The translations under genes were made by a program, and so were the position numbers. Shown piece by piece: positions 11,382-19,958 of a stretch of DNA of 64,000 nt. The stretch's first letter is position 1. Every line of letters begins with the position of its first letter. Source of the stretch: Bordetella parapertussis. Its GTDB lineage: Bacteria; Pseudomonadota; Gammaproteobacteria; Burkholderiales; Burkholderiaceae_A. The DNA is taken from the NCBI GenBank assembly GCA_945877235.1, contig CAMCRF010000002.1, positions 124,001 through 188,000 on the forward strand, written 5' to 3'. A model generated the notes under the pieces. The model was not told where the DNA came from, made no database searches, and saw only the letters and a program-made list of their open reading frames with translations.

Positions 11382-12086
11382 ATGCCCACCCCCAGCAGCA
11401 GACTCTGGCTCCTGGACCTAGACAACACGCTACACGACGCCAGCTGGTCCATGATGCCCGAGGTCAATCGGCTCATGACAGACTGGATGGCCCGTGCGCT
11501 GAGTCTGACCACGCAGCAGGCCACTGCCCTTCGTCAGCGATATTGGCATCGCTACGGTGCCACCCTGCTTGGGCTTGTGCGCCACCACGGGGTCGATCCG
11601 CACGTCTTTCTGCGCGAGACGCACCCCATGGACTCGCTCGAACATCACGTTCAAGTCGTGCGAGGCCTGCGTGCCCGCATCCAGAAACTGGAAGGTCGGC
11701 GTTGGCTGCTCACCAATGCGCCCCGCGCCTATGCACACAGGCTCATTCGTTACCTGGGGCTCAGAGGCTGCTTTGACAGGGTCATTGCCATCGAGGACAT
11801 GCGGGCCATGGGGCAGCTGCGTCCTAAGCCCTCTGCCTGGCTCTGGAGACATCTGCGGCGGCAGGCAGGCCTGCCTGCGCATCGGGTGCATCTGGTCGAT
11901 GACAGCACAGAAAACCTGCGCGCCGCGCACCGAGCAGGCTTGCGCACGGCGCGCATCTGGTGCTCCCACACCCAACGCAAGCAAGCCTGGGTTCAGGGTC
12001 GACCCTTAGGCGCGAGGCGTCCCAGTTTCGTGCGCCTTCAAGTAAACTCGCTGGCAGATTTGGCCTCGCGTGGCCGATCCAAGTAG
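11382..12086 (+). CDS. HAD-family pyrimidine 5'-nucleotidase (YjjG/Sdt1 type)
   Basis: A 234-residue haloacid dehalogenase-type phosphatase. The four motifs are visible: DLDNTLHDA (I, about residues 12-20), TNAP (II), KPSAW (III) and VDDSTENL (IV). This subgroup dephosphorylates pyrimidine nucleotides. Its place between argB and slmA is common in Burkholderiales. The substrate is inferred from family and position only; a housekeeping phosphatase of another specificity is possible. Confidence 0.85.
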   Translation: MPTPSSRLWLLDLDNTLHDASWSMMPEVNRLMTDWMARALSLTTQQATALRQRYWHRYGATLLGLVRHHGVDPHVFLRETHPMDSLEHHVQVVRGLRARIQKLEGRRWLLTNAPRAYAHRLIRYLGLRGCFDRVIAIEDMRAMGQLRPKPSAWLWRHLRRQAGLPAHRVHLVDDSTENLRAAHRAGLRTARIWCSHTQRKQAWVQGRPLGARRPSFVRLQVNSLADLASRGRSK

Positions 12087-12094
12087 GAGGTCAC

Positions 12095-12703
12095 ATGACT
12101 GAGATCGTCGAAGCGCCCGCGCGTAAACGTCCTCGCCCCGGCGAGCGTCGCATTCAGATTCTCCAGGCCATCGCGGCCATGCTCGAGGAGGGACAACCCG
12201 AGCGCGTGACGACTGCGGCCTTGGCCGAGAGAATCGGCGTGTCAGAGGCTGCGCTCTATCGTCATTTCGCAAGCAAAGCCCAAATGTACGAAGGCCTCTT
12301 GGAGTTCATCGAGGACTCTCTCTTTGGCCTGATCAATCGCATTGAGGCCGGCCCAGAATCGCCCAACGAGAAGGCTAGGTCTGTGTTGCGGGTCTTGTTG
12401 GGGTTCTCTGACAAAAATCCAGGCATGACCCGCGTCCTGATTGGTGAGGCCATTACTTTCGAGAATACTCGCCTGCAATCTCGTGTTAACCAGCTCATCA
12501 GTCGCGTCGAGGCCTCGCTGCGTCAGAGCCTAAAGCTTGCCCGCTTAGAGTCCACCGCGTCTCATGATCCTGCACCGGCGGCCCTTGCGGCTGTATGCAT
12601 GGCCTATGTTCAGGGCCGATGGCTTCGATACGCGAAGTCTGGGTTTCGCGAGCACCCGACCGCAGATCTGGAGTTTGCGCTCGCACACCTACTGCCGGGT
12701 TAA
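12095..12703 (+). CDS. slmA: Nucleoid occlusion factor SlmA (TetR family)
   Basis: A 202-residue DNA-binding protein that blocks FtsZ ring formation over the nucleoid. The TetR helix-turn-helix occupies about residues 20-65 (RRIQILQAIA, then AALAERIGVSEAALYRHFAS-type recognition helix). A GGAGG site lies directly before the ATG at 12095, which rules out the longer open frame. Its end overlaps the convergent moeB-like gene by four bases. SlmA rather than another TetR regulator is inferred from size, the YRHFASKAQMYEGL segment and gene order. Confidence 0.85.
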   Translation: MTEIVEAPARKRPRPGERRIQILQAIAAMLEEGQPERVTTAALAERIGVSEAALYRHFASKAQMYEGLLEFIEDSLFGLINRIEAGPESPNEKARSVLRVLLGFSDKNPGMTRVLIGEAITFENTRLQSRVNQLISRVEASLRQSLKLARLESTASHDPAPAALAAVCMAYVQGRWLRYAKSGFREHPTADLEFALAHLLPG

Positions 12704-13452
12704 CTTGCCGCGCAGACGCTGCAGGTCGGCGATTGTTTGCGCTGAATGCGAAGTAACTCGAGTGAGGGCCCCTGCAGCATCAGAAGGTCTGGCTCAGGTG
12801 CAAGGCCCAACAACACCTTGAGCCCCTCTTGGGCCTGCAGGGTTGCCATGACTCCTGCCATGCTTGGAAACACGCCGAAGGCTCCGCATGCTGCGTCTAC
12901 AGAACCTCCCGATGCCTCGGTGGCCGGAAACGCACAGGCATAGCACCCTTGTGCGCCAAGTGAGGGAGCGCAGACCATGAGCTGGCCCTCCCACCTGACC
13001 ACTGAAGCAATCACCAGTGGAATCTGAAGCGCCGCACAGACTCGATTGATGGCGTGGCGAGTCGCAAACCGATCGGTGCAATCGAGCACGAGACTTGCGC
13101 GCGTGAGCGCCGTCTCAAGCCAATCTGGCTCGGCCATGCGCGGATGTGCGGTGATTTTGGCGTTGGGGTTGAGTTGGGAGAGTCGCTCGGCCGCGACCAC
13201 AGCCTTAGGTCTGCCCACATCGCTCAGGCCATAGAGCACTTGTCGCGGAAGGTTACTGATGTCGATCTGATCCCCGTCGACAAGATTCAGGTGCCCAACG
13301 CCGCTGCTTGAGAGGTAAAGGCTTGCCGCAGCGCCAAGCCCCCCGAGGCCAATGACCCACACCTCGGAAGCGTGCATGGCTTCGAGTTGACCAAGCTCAA
13401 GCTCAGGTAACAGCAACGTGCGGCTGTGTTGGAGTTCGAGCTCAGCGGTCAT
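12700..13452 (-). CDS. moeB: Molybdopterin-synthase adenylyltransferase / HesA-MoeB-ThiF family protein
   Basis: A 250-residue E1-like enzyme that adenylates the C-terminus of a sulfur-carrier protein (MoaD or ThiS). The nucleotide-binding loop GLGGLGAAAS is near residues 36-45, followed by DGDQIDISNLPRQ with the conserved Asp and Arg. Two zinc CXXC pairs are present (CYAC near 176 and CSVC near the C-terminus). A cysteine in DAACGAFGV replaces the usual catalytic region context. MoeB is the usual name at this position upstream of ctpA; ThiF cannot be excluded. Confidence 0.85.
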   Translation of the reverse strand: MTAELELQHSRTLLLPELELGQLEAMHASEVWVIGLGGLGAAASLYLSSSGVGHLNLVDGDQIDISNLPRQVLYGLSDVGRPKAVVAAERLSQLNPNAKITAHPRMAEPDWLETALTRASLVLDCTDRFATRHAINRVCAALQIPLVIASVVRWEGQLMVCAPSLGAQGCYACAFPATEASGGSVDAACGAFGVFPSMAGVMATLQAQEGLKVLLGLAPEPDLLMLQGPSLELLRIQRKQSPTCSVCAAS

Positions 13453-13470
13453 AGAGTGCGTATGACCAGC

Positions 13471-14880
13471 CTAGGGCTTTGCTGTCTTGATTGCGACAGG
13501 TTGACCCTGCAGGTGTGCAAGGGCCTGTTGTAGCTGATAGTCCTCGGCTGAGCCAAAAGTGATTGGCTTGGGTGGCGGACTGGTGCGGCCCTCCCGGGCT
13601 GCAGCGCCCGGTTCAGTTTTTTGCTCGGCCTTGGGGCCTCCTTTCTGGCCCCCGAGATGACCGCTCAGGTCTGCCTCTCGAAGCCGGAACCGGTCGATCA
13701 CATCGCCCTCGGCGGTCTCTTCGACCCAGAAGTCGGGTTCAATGCCCTTGGCTTGAATGGAGCGACCCTTCGGCGTGTAGTACAGAGCGGTGGTGAGCTT
13801 GATGGCGGTGCTCCGCGTGAGCGGAAGAATGGTCTGCACGGACCCTTTCCCAAACGACTGCGTGCCCAGGAGTTTGGCGCGCCCATGATCCTGGAGTGCA
13901 CCAGCCACAATCTCGGATGCGGAGGCGGATCCCGCATTGATGAGCACCACCATCGGCAAGGTCTTGGCCAGGGGGTTGAGCTTGGGAAGCGGATCCTCAG
14001 ACGGGGTGCGACGGTAATCATCGGCAATAGCAAGGTATGACCGCTTAGCGTCCTCCTGCCTTCCATCGGTCTTGACCACCACCACGTCTTTCGGCAAAAA
14101 AGCCGCCGACACGCCAATTGCGGCGTGTAGCAGACCACCCGGGTCGTTGCGCAGGTCCAGTACCAGGCCTTTGATGGGCTTGCTTGGATCCGACTTCGCC
14201 GTGGCCAGCAGGGCATTGACCTTGTCGACGAGGGATTCCAGCGTGTGCTCTTGGAACTGGGTGATCCGCACAAAGCCATAGCCCGGCGCAACCCACTGGG
14301 TACGTACACTCTGGACACGAATAATGTCTCGCTCAAGGGTGACCACAATCGGCTGGGTCACGCCTTTTCGGGAGAGCGTCAGGGTAATGCGCGTTTTGGG
14401 TGCTCCCCGCATGAGCTTGACGGCATCGTTGATGCCGAGCCCTTTGGTGGCTTTGTCATCGATCTTGATGATGAGATCGCCCGCTTGAATGCCCGCTCGC
14501 GCTGCAGGTGTGTCTTCAATCGGTGAGACCACGCGGATGAACCCGTCCTCTACGCCCACCTCAATTCCGAGGCCACCGAACTCTCCTTGGGTCCCGACCT
14601 GTAATTCTTTGAAGGCTTCAGCATCGAGGTAGGAGGAATGAGGGTCGAGGCCACTGAGCATGCCACTGATGGCCTCATGAATGAGCTTCTTGTCCTCTAC
14701 GGGCTCAACGTAATGGGCCTTGACTGCTCCGTAGACTTCCGCGAACTGTCGGAGTTCATCGAGTGGGAGCGCACTCTTTCCTTCTCGCTGGGCCAGTGCA
14801 CTGAGCCCTGTGCTCAGAGCGACGCCGGCAATCATGCCGGTGGTGATCCATCCCATCACTCGGAGCTTGGCGCGTGTCAT
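13471..14880 (-). CDS. ctpA: C-terminal processing protease (S41 family)
   Basis: A 469-residue periplasmic serine protease. A signal anchor (residues 10-30) leads to a PDZ domain (about 95-185) and the S41 catalytic core. The Ser-Lys dyad is Ser320 in GSASASEI and Lys345 in SFGKGSVQ, 25 residues apart as in characterised members. The C-terminal 80 residues are low in complexity and rich in Gly, Pro and charged residues. It trims periplasmic proteins and probably affects cell-wall enzymes. Its start overlaps the gpmA stop by four bases. Confidence 0.93.
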   Translation of the reverse strand: MTRAKLRVMGWITTGMIAGVALSTGLSALAQREGKSALPLDELRQFAEVYGAVKAHYVEPVEDKKLIHEAISGMLSGLDPHSSYLDAEAFKELQVGTQGEFGGLGIEVGVEDGFIRVVSPIEDTPAARAGIQAGDLIIKIDDKATKGLGINDAVKLMRGAPKTRITLTLSRKGVTQPIVVTLERDIIRVQSVRTQWVAPGYGFVRITQFQEHTLESLVDKVNALLATAKSDPSKPIKGLVLDLRNDPGGLLHAAIGVSAAFLPKDVVVVKTDGRQEDAKRSYLAIADDYRRTPSEDPLPKLNPLAKTLPMVVLINAGSASASEIVAGALQDHGRAKLLGTQSFGKGSVQTILPLTRSTAIKLTTALYYTPKGRSIQAKGIEPDFWVEETAEGDVIDRFRLREADLSGHLGGQKGGPKAEQKTEPGAAAREGRTSPPPKPITFGSAEDYQLQQALAHLQGQPVAIKTAKP

Positions 14881-15638
14881 GAGGTCTTAACCTTTCCTTG
14901 GTTTGCAACGGCTGCCATAGCAGCCTCGATTTCGCTGGGGTCCGCAAGGTAGTGCCGCTCGCGAAGCTGCATGTGCTCATCAAACTCAAGGACGAGGGGC
15001 TGAGCGGTCGGGATGTTGAGCTCGAGCACGGCCTCTTCGGATAGCCCCTCGAGAATCTTAAGGAGTGCACGCAGTGAATTCCCATGTGCGGAGATCAGAA
15101 TACGCTTGCCAGTCGCAAGCTCGGGGAGTACCCGCTCTTTCCAGAAGGACTCCACACGAACCACGGTGTCTGCGAGGCACTCCGTGAGGGGAATCTGTTC
15201 TGGCGGAATGTGGCTGTATCGCCTGTCGTGGCCCGCCCATTCGGGGTCTTCTCGGGTGATGGCGTTGGGGCGAATGTTGTAGGCCCGTCGCCACAAAAGG
15301 ACCTGGTCCTCTCCGTACTTTTGGGCGGTCTCGGTCTTATTGAGCCCTGCAAGGGCACCATAGTGCCGTTCGTTGAGGCGCCAGTCGTGCTCGATTGGGA
15401 TCCACATCTCATCAAGCGTATCGAGGGCGATCCAACAGGTGCGAATGGCCCGCTTGAGTACGCTGGTAAATGCCAGATCAAAGGAGAAGCCGCGATCACG
15501 CAGCAGCAGGCCGGCCCGACGGGCCTCCTCTACGCCTGCGGCGGAGAGATCCACATCGACCCAACCCGTAAATCGATTTTCAAGGTTCCATTGGCTCTGA
15601 CCGTGACGAAGGATGACCAGAGGAGCGGGGTTTGACAT
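14877..15638 (-). CDS. gpmA: 2,3-bisphosphoglycerate-dependent phosphoglycerate mutase
   Basis: A 253-residue glycolytic enzyme that interconverts 3- and 2-phosphoglycerate. The active-site histidine is His12 in ILRHGQSQWN, followed by NRFTGWVDVDLS. The second histidine lies in ISAHGNSLR (about residue 183). The length is normal for the dPGM form. It is the first gene of a minus-strand unit with ctpA and perhaps moeB, divergent from the rhodanese-grxC-secB-gpsA genes. Confidence 0.96.
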   Translation of the reverse strand: MSNPAPLVILRHGQSQWNLENRFTGWVDVDLSAAGVEEARRAGLLLRDRGFSFDLAFTSVLKRAIRTCWIALDTLDEMWIPIEHDWRLNERHYGALAGLNKTETAQKYGEDQVLLWRRAYNIRPNAITREDPEWAGHDRRYSHIPPEQIPLTECLADTVVRVESFWKERVLPELATGKRILISAHGNSLRALLKILEGLSEEAVLELNIPTAQPLVLEFDEHMQLRERHYLADPSEIEAAMAAVANQGKVKTS

Positions 15639-15677
15639 AGCGAAGACTCGTCTCAGAAGCTTTCAATGCTGCCATTC

Positions 15678-15683
15678 TATAAT
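15678..15683 (+). promoter_or_regulatory. Possible -10 element for the rhodanese-grxC-secB-gpsA unit
   Basis: A perfect TATAAT lies 64 bp before the rhodanese start in the divergent gap after gpmA. No convincing -35 box is found at the right distance (the hexamer there is AGAAGC), so this is only a candidate. Confidence 0.35.
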
Positions 15684-15746
15684 CCGACTCATGGTTTCGG
15701 CCGCCCTGCCAAAAACGGCGCCAGCTTCTCTTCGCAAAGGATCTCC

Positions 15747-16181
15747 GTGGATTTTTTAGTCGACAACATCGTGTTGGTTATGGCCGCTGTGATCAGTGGA
15801 GGCATGTTGTTGTGGCCCATGCTCAATCGGGGCTCGTCCGTGGGCAGCCTCAATACCTTGGGTGCGACCCAAATGCTCAATAGCAAAAATGCCATTTTGA
15901 TCGACGTCAGAGAAGGCCCCGAGCTCGCCAGAGGTGCTGTGCCGCAAGCTCGGCACATGCCCATGTCCGCATTTGCGCAGACCCAAGATGCGCTCGTGAA
16001 GGAGGCGCAAGCAGGCAAGCAGCCCAAGCCCGTGATCGTCATGTGCGCCAGCGGCATGCGCAGCCAGCGCATGGCTAAAAAACTGCGCGAGGCGGGCCTA
16101 ACTGAGGTCTACAACCTCGAGGGCGGTTTCGATGCTTGGCGTCAGGCAGGCCTACCCGTCAAGTCGCAAGGCAAAGCATGA
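15747..16181 (+). CDS. Membrane-anchored rhodanese-like protein (YibN type)
   Basis: A 144-residue protein with one N-terminal transmembrane segment (about residues 8-25) and a rhodanese domain with the active-site loop MCASGMRSQ (Cys100). I chose the GTG at 15747 because AAGGA lies five bases upstream and the start fits family members; an ATG at 15666 would add 27 residues. Rhodaneses move sulfane sulfur; the substrate is unknown. The gene sits before grxC and secB, the usual place for YibN, and overlaps grxC by ATGA. Confidence 0.85.
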   Translation: MDFLVDNIVLVMAAVISGGMLLWPMLNRGSSVGSLNTLGATQMLNSKNAILIDVREGPELARGAVPQARHMPMSAFAQTQDALVKEAQAGKQPKPVIVMCASGMRSQRMAKKLREAGLTEVYNLEGGFDAWRQAGLPVKSQGKA

Positions 16182-16462
16182 GCACGGTTCGCATGTATAC
16201 ATCAGCCGTTTGCCCATTTTGCATGAGGGCAGAGGCTCTCCTCCTTGAGCGTGGTGTAACAGACATTGAGAGGCTTCGCGTCGATCTGCAGCCTGAACTC
16301 AAGCAACAAATGATTGAAGAAACCGGTCGTCGCACGGTCCCCCAGATTTTTATTGGTAAGACGCATGTGGGAGGGTGTGATGACTTGCATGCACTCGATC
16401 ACGCGGGTCAACTTGTTCCCCTGCTGGCATCCAAGGCAGGGGCCTCTGAATCGTCAACTTGA
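16178..16462 (+). CDS. grxC: Glutaredoxin 3
   Basis: A 94-residue glutathione-dependent disulfide reductase with active-site CPFC (Cys12 and Cys15; most relatives have CPYC), the cis-proline segment RRTVPQIFIG and the GGCDDL glutathione-binding motif. The ATG overlaps the rhodanese stop. secB follows after 9 bp. Confidence 0.95.
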   Translation: MSTVRMYTSAVCPFCMRAEALLLERGVTDIERLRVDLQPELKQQMIEETGRRTVPQIFIGKTHVGGCDDLHALDHAGQLVPLLASKAGASESST

Positions 16463-16471
16463 AAGTTTGTC

Positions 16472-16996
16472 ATGACTGAAGCTGCAGCCGCACCGACCTC
16501 GAACGAAACCACTCAAACCGTTTTTAGCCTTCAGCGTGTTTATCTGAAGGATTGCTCTCTCGAGTTGCCGAATGCCCCTGGCATTTTTCTGGATGCCAAT
16601 GAGCCCAAGCTCGAGTTCGAGATTGAAACGGCAGAGTCTGAGCTCGGCAATAACCTCGTAGAGGTCGTCGTTCGTTGCACTGTGACCTGTCGTTTCGCCG
16701 ATAAGGTGGGCTTTCTCATCGAAGCCTCTCAGGCGGGCATTTTCGAGATTCGTGGCGTCACAGACGAACAGCGCCTGCTGCTCAAGGGTATTTCCTGCCC
16801 AAACATCGTCTACCCCTACCTGCGCGCCAATATGGCCGACGTGGTCCAACGGTCCAGCTTTCCGCCGGTTCATCTCGCAGAGATCAACTGGGAGGCGTTT
16901 TTCCAGCAGCGCATGGCGCAGCTCGCAGCGCAACAGGCGTCCGAGGGAGCACAGCAGGCCGAGGCGGGTAGCTCAGGCATCGTTCTGCCTCAGTAA
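16472..16996 (+). CDS. secB: Protein-export chaperone SecB
   Basis: A 174-residue cytosolic tetramer-forming chaperone that holds preproteins unfolded and hands them to SecA. The SecB core starts at FSLQRVYLKDCSLE (about residues 18-31) and includes FEIRGVTDEQ and CPNIVYPYLRA. The tail after residue 150 is Ala/Glu/Gln-rich. The grxC-secB-gpsA order is conserved in proteobacteria. Confidence 0.96.
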   Translation: MTEAAAAPTSNETTQTVFSLQRVYLKDCSLELPNAPGIFLDANEPKLEFEIETAESELGNNLVEVVVRCTVTCRFADKVGFLIEASQAGIFEIRGVTDEQRLLLKGISCPNIVYPYLRANMADVVQRSSFPPVHLAEINWEAFFQQRMAQLAAQQASEGAQQAEAGSSGIVLPQ

Positions 16997-17008
16997 TCAG
17001 TCATCGGC

Positions 17009-18091
17009 ATGCAGGCGGGCTCCCCGCTCCCTCCAGTTCTGGTCATGGGTGCCGGTGCATGGGGCACCGCCTTTGCGGCCCATCTTGCCGCGCTCTCGGC
17101 GAGTCGGGGCGGTGGGCCCATCTCGCTCTGGGCGCGCGATCCAAGGCAGGCCAGCGCACTGGAGCGCACACGCACGAATGAGCAGTACCTGCCCGGGATC
17201 ATGCTCCCAAGTGCGCTGCTGTTCGAGGCTGATGCCACGCGTGCTCTGCTGAATTGGCGTAGTGCGAGCGAACGAGGTTCATCGGGCCCCGGTGTTTTGG
17301 TGTTTGCAGGCCCCCTGGCGTCGCTCGAGGACATGGCAGAGCGTGTTTTGCGCACCTTGGGGCCATCTGCGCAGACCGGCGAAGGGCTGATCTGGCTTGC
17401 CAAAGGTGTGCTCATCCATGCGCGCTCTGGCGCTGTGTGTTTTGCATCTGACCTGCTAGAACGCTTATCGGCCTGGCCCAAGGCAGCCCTCTCCGGGCCT
17501 AGCTTTGCGCAAGAAGTTGCAAAGGGCTTGCCCTCGGCACTGGCTCTTGCGTCGATTGATCTGGGATGGGCCCAGTCGTGCGCCCAACGGTTACATGGCG
17601 GCCCAATGCGGCTTTACCCGACTGACGATCTGGTGGGCGTGCAACTGGGGGGGGCCATGAAAAATGTCCTGGCGATTGCCGCAGGCATCTCAGATGGCCT
17701 CGCTTTGGGGGGCAATGCACGCGCTGCACTCCTCACGCGTGGGCTTGCTGAGGCGGCCCGACTGGGGCAGGCCATGGGGGCGCGAGCTGAGACCTTTCTC
17801 GGACTTGGAGCCCTTGGGGATCTGGTCTTGACGGCCACGGGTGATCTCTCTCGAAATCGCAGGGTCGGACTGGCGCTCGCGCAGGGGCAAACCCTGGATG
17901 TGGTGCTCAGGGATCTGGGACATGTTGCAGAAGGGGTGGGTGCCGCGCCGGCTTTGGCAAAGCTGGCCCTGGATTACGGGGTCGATTGCCCAATTGTTCA
18001 AGCAGTCAATGACCTCTTGGCCGGACGCGCGCAGGTTCAAGCTGTCTGTGATCGCCTCATGGCCCGAGCCATGACTCACGAGCGGCTATAG
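17009..18091 (+). CDS. gpsA: Glycerol-3-phosphate dehydrogenase [NAD(P)+]
   Basis: A 360-residue enzyme that reduces dihydroxyacetone phosphate to sn-glycerol-3-phosphate for phospholipid synthesis. The Rossmann motif VMGAGAWGTAFA is at residues 12-23. KNVLAIAAGISDGL and the catalytic-lysine region follow in the C-terminal half, with GLGALGDLVLTATG. The last 16 bp overlap the convergent trmL gene. Confidence 0.95.
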   Translation: MQAGSPLPPVLVMGAGAWGTAFAAHLAALSASRGGGPISLWARDPRQASALERTRTNEQYLPGIMLPSALLFEADATRALLNWRSASERGSSGPGVLVFAGPLASLEDMAERVLRTLGPSAQTGEGLIWLAKGVLIHARSGAVCFASDLLERLSAWPKAALSGPSFAQEVAKGLPSALALASIDLGWAQSCAQRLHGGPMRLYPTDDLVGVQLGGAMKNVLAIAAGISDGLALGGNARAALLTRGLAEAARLGQAMGARAETFLGLGALGDLVLTATGDLSRNRRVGLALAQGQTLDVVLRDLGHVAEGVGAAPALAKLALDYGVDCPIVQAVNDLLAGRAQVQAVCDRLMARAMTHERL

Positions 18092-18570
18092 ACCTGCTGC
18101 CTCCAGGCTTCATAAACACAGATTGCAACCGCATTGCTCAGGTTGAGGCTTCGGCTCTCTGGCCGCATGGGCAGGCGCAGAATCCGCTCCGGGGCGAAGG
18201 CCTCTCGATGGCGCTGAGACAGTCCGCGGGTCTCTGAGCCAAAGAAAAGCCAGGCGCCCGTGGGAATGGGCTGGTCAAAGACCGTCGCCTGACCGCGTGT
18301 GGAGAGTGCAAAGCACTGTGAGGGATCTGGTTTCGTTAGGGTCCAGAATGCCTCCCAGCTCTGGTGCACCTGAAGGCTGCAGAACTCGTGATAGTCAAGA
18401 CCAGCTCTGCGCATCTTGGCGTGGTCCAGTGGAAACCCGAGGGGTTCAATCAGGTGCAGGGTCGCCCCGGTATTTGCACACAGCCGAATCACGTTTCCTG
18501 TGTTGGGCGGGATTTCAGGCTCGACCAGAACCACCTGAAGACTGAGGGCTGAGTGACCTGGGGTGGGCAT
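18076..18570 (-). CDS. trmL: tRNA (cytidine(34)-2'-O)-methyltransferase
   Basis: A 164-residue SPOUT methyltransferase that methylates the wobble base of certain leucine tRNAs. PEIPPNTGNVIRLC is at residues 18-31 and the knot-forming motifs LFFGSETRGL and the C-terminal SLNLSNAVAICVYEAWRQ are intact. I chose the ATG at 18570; the frame stays open far upstream, but that part is antisense-like sequence inside comF. The first 82 bp overlap the end of comF on the same strand. Confidence 0.93.
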   Translation of the reverse strand: MPTPGHSALSLQVVLVEPEIPPNTGNVIRLCANTGATLHLIEPLGFPLDHAKMRRAGLDYHEFCSLQVHQSWEAFWTLTKPDPSQCFALSTRGQATVFDQPIPTGAWLFFGSETRGLSQRHREAFAPERILRLPMRPESRSLNLSNAVAICVYEAWRQQVYSRS

Positions 18571-19190
18571 GCCGGCATGATAGACCGGCTCACCGCAAGT
18601 GCTCGGGTGGCTGCTGGCTGATGGGCGAGTACTACTGCCGCAATCGGCTCGGCCCCCACTGCACGCAGGGCCTCGAAGGCGACCTGGAGGGTCAGCCCAC
18701 TGGTGAGCACGTCGTCGACCACCACCACGCGCTTGCCGTAGAGTCGCGGGCTGGCCTCGAAATGTGGGGCTCGGGAGAGCACATCCGGGGCATTGGCGCG
18801 TTGCTGCGCAAGGCTCTCGGAGGTCTGGTGTTTGAGCAGCCCAAGCCGCTCCATGGGCAGCTTCTGTTGTCGGCACAGCGTTTGGGCCAACAGCGCAGGC
18901 AGATGGAGCCCGCGTAGCCCGAGCCGGCGGGGGTCAGCGGGAATGGGCACCACGGTTGGGTATAGACCCCATATTCCGCTGCGGTGCACACCGATCAACT
19001 GCCGCCGAAGGCGCCCAATGGTGACCCAGTTCTGAGTGTATTTCGCGCGCCGAATGGCTTCGCCGAGTTCGCCCGAATAGGGACCTGCTGCCCAAATCCA
19101 GGCCGCCTCACCACTGGGCAGGGCCGCTGACCTCCAGCCAGCTCGGTGAGGAGAGGGTCGAGCGTCTGCTGCATAGCGGGGGTTCGGCAT
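18489..19190 (-). CDS. comF: ComF-like phosphoribosyltransferase, without the N-terminal zinc finger
   Basis: A 233-residue protein of the ComF/GntX family, linked in other bacteria to DNA uptake. The PRPP-binding motif VVVVDDVLTSGLT is clear (about residues 155-167), and VVPIPADPRRLGLRG matches the family core. The usual N-terminal CXXC zinc module is absent; an in-frame TAG lies four codons before the ATG, so it is not simply mis-started. The reading frame runs about 35 residues past the normal domain end into trmL, which suggests loss of the original stop codon. Confidence 0.75.
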   Translation of the reverse strand: MPNPRYAADARPSPHRAGWRSAALPSGEAAWIWAAGPYSGELGEAIRRAKYTQNWVTIGRLRRQLIGVHRSGIWGLYPTVVPIPADPRRLGLRGLHLPALLAQTLCRQQKLPMERLGLLKHQTSESLAQQRANAPDVLSRAPHFEASPRLYGKRVVVVDDVLTSGLTLQVAFEALRAVGAEPIAAVVLAHQPAATRALAVSRSIMPACPPQVTQPSVFRWFWSSLKSRPTQET

Positions 19191-19213
19191 GGGGGCTGAC
19201 TATACTGAGCCGA

Positions 19214-19906
19214 ATGTCACCGAGCTTAGATCCGATGGATGAGTCAGCGCCGCAGGCACAGGGGCCCGTTTTTGAGGCGCTTGAGGCCGGCCAGCGAGAG
19301 CGCCAGGCTTGGATGCGGTTACCCGCTGGACAGGGCCTTGCCCTGACTGCCCAACATGCTGCACGGGGCCCAAACCCTGGGCAATACAGCCTGTCTCAAG
19401 TTCGACTGGTCTGCTTACCCGTTGCGTCGATTGAGACACTCGCCCCGCCCCTGCGCCTGTGGTCGTCAGCACTGGCCGTGGGTGGCGTGCTGATGGTCTC
19501 GAGCCTTGGCCCCGAGACGCTCATCGAGTGGCGGCGTGCCATGGGGATCAGCCCGGATGCTGGGCCTCGCGGCTTGGACCTTCATGACCTGGGCGACCTG
19601 CTGAGTCAATCTGGTTTGTCGGCGCCTGTGACAGAGTCTGAACGGGTGGTGTGGACGTATCGCAGCTTTCAGACCGCTTGGAATGATCTGCGCGGCCTGT
19701 GGCTAGCAGCGGCTGGGTCGGGCCTGCAGCCACGCTCGAGGCTTCAGCGGGCAGAGGCGTCATTTGAGGCGCTCAGGGCGGATGACGGTCGCGTAAGCCT
19801 GACGTTTGAGTGGGTTCATGCGCACGCCTGGCGGGGTGAGCCTCGTGCGGGCCCTCAAGACAACGCGAAGCCCTTGACCTTTCAGCCCAAAGGGCGATTC
19901 GGTTAG
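19214..19906 (+). CDS. BioC-like methyltransferase-family protein lacking the SAM-binding region
   Basis: A 230-residue protein whose middle and C-terminal parts resemble the BioC-like methyltransferases found beside comF in Burkholderiales (GGVLMVSSLGPETL about residues 94-107, then HDLGDLLSQSGL and the TYRSF..AWNDLR segment). The N-terminal half lacks the glycine-rich SAM motif and the acidic loop after it. It is therefore probably not an active methyltransferase. It may be a decayed gene still under translation or a repurposed scaffold. It lies divergent from comF and before the DUF2244-cox promoter. Confidence 0.6.
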   Translation: MSPSLDPMDESAPQAQGPVFEALEAGQRERQAWMRLPAGQGLALTAQHAARGPNPGQYSLSQVRLVCLPVASIETLAPPLRLWSSALAVGGVLMVSSLGPETLIEWRRAMGISPDAGPRGLDLHDLGDLLSQSGLSAPVTESERVVWTYRSFQTAWNDLRGLWLAAAGSGLQPRSRLQRAEASFEALRADDGRVSLTFEWVHAHAWRGEPRAGPQDNAKPLTFQPKGRFG

Positions 19907-19918
19907 CACACGAGTTTT

Positions 19919-19948
19919 TTGGCATCTATTCACCGAACGACATATAAT
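19919..19948 (+). promoter_or_regulatory. Sigma-70-type promoter before DUF2244 and the cox genes
   Basis: TTGGCA (19919-19924), an 18-bp spacer and a perfect TATAAT (19943-19948). The predicted transcription start is only about four bases before the DUF2244 ATG, so that message would be nearly leaderless; no ribosome binding site is visible there. Confidence 0.6.
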
Positions 19949-19958
19949 CCAGCGACCT

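Noticed and set aside
15632..15683. TTGACA at 15632 with TATAAT at 15678 as a promoter
   Set aside because: The boxes are 40 bp apart; the TTGACA is simply the start codon region of gpmA read on the other strand.
18571..18876. A 102-residue N-terminal extension of TrmL
   Set aside because: The extension is an alternate frame of comF; family members start at the MPTPGHSALSLQVVL position.
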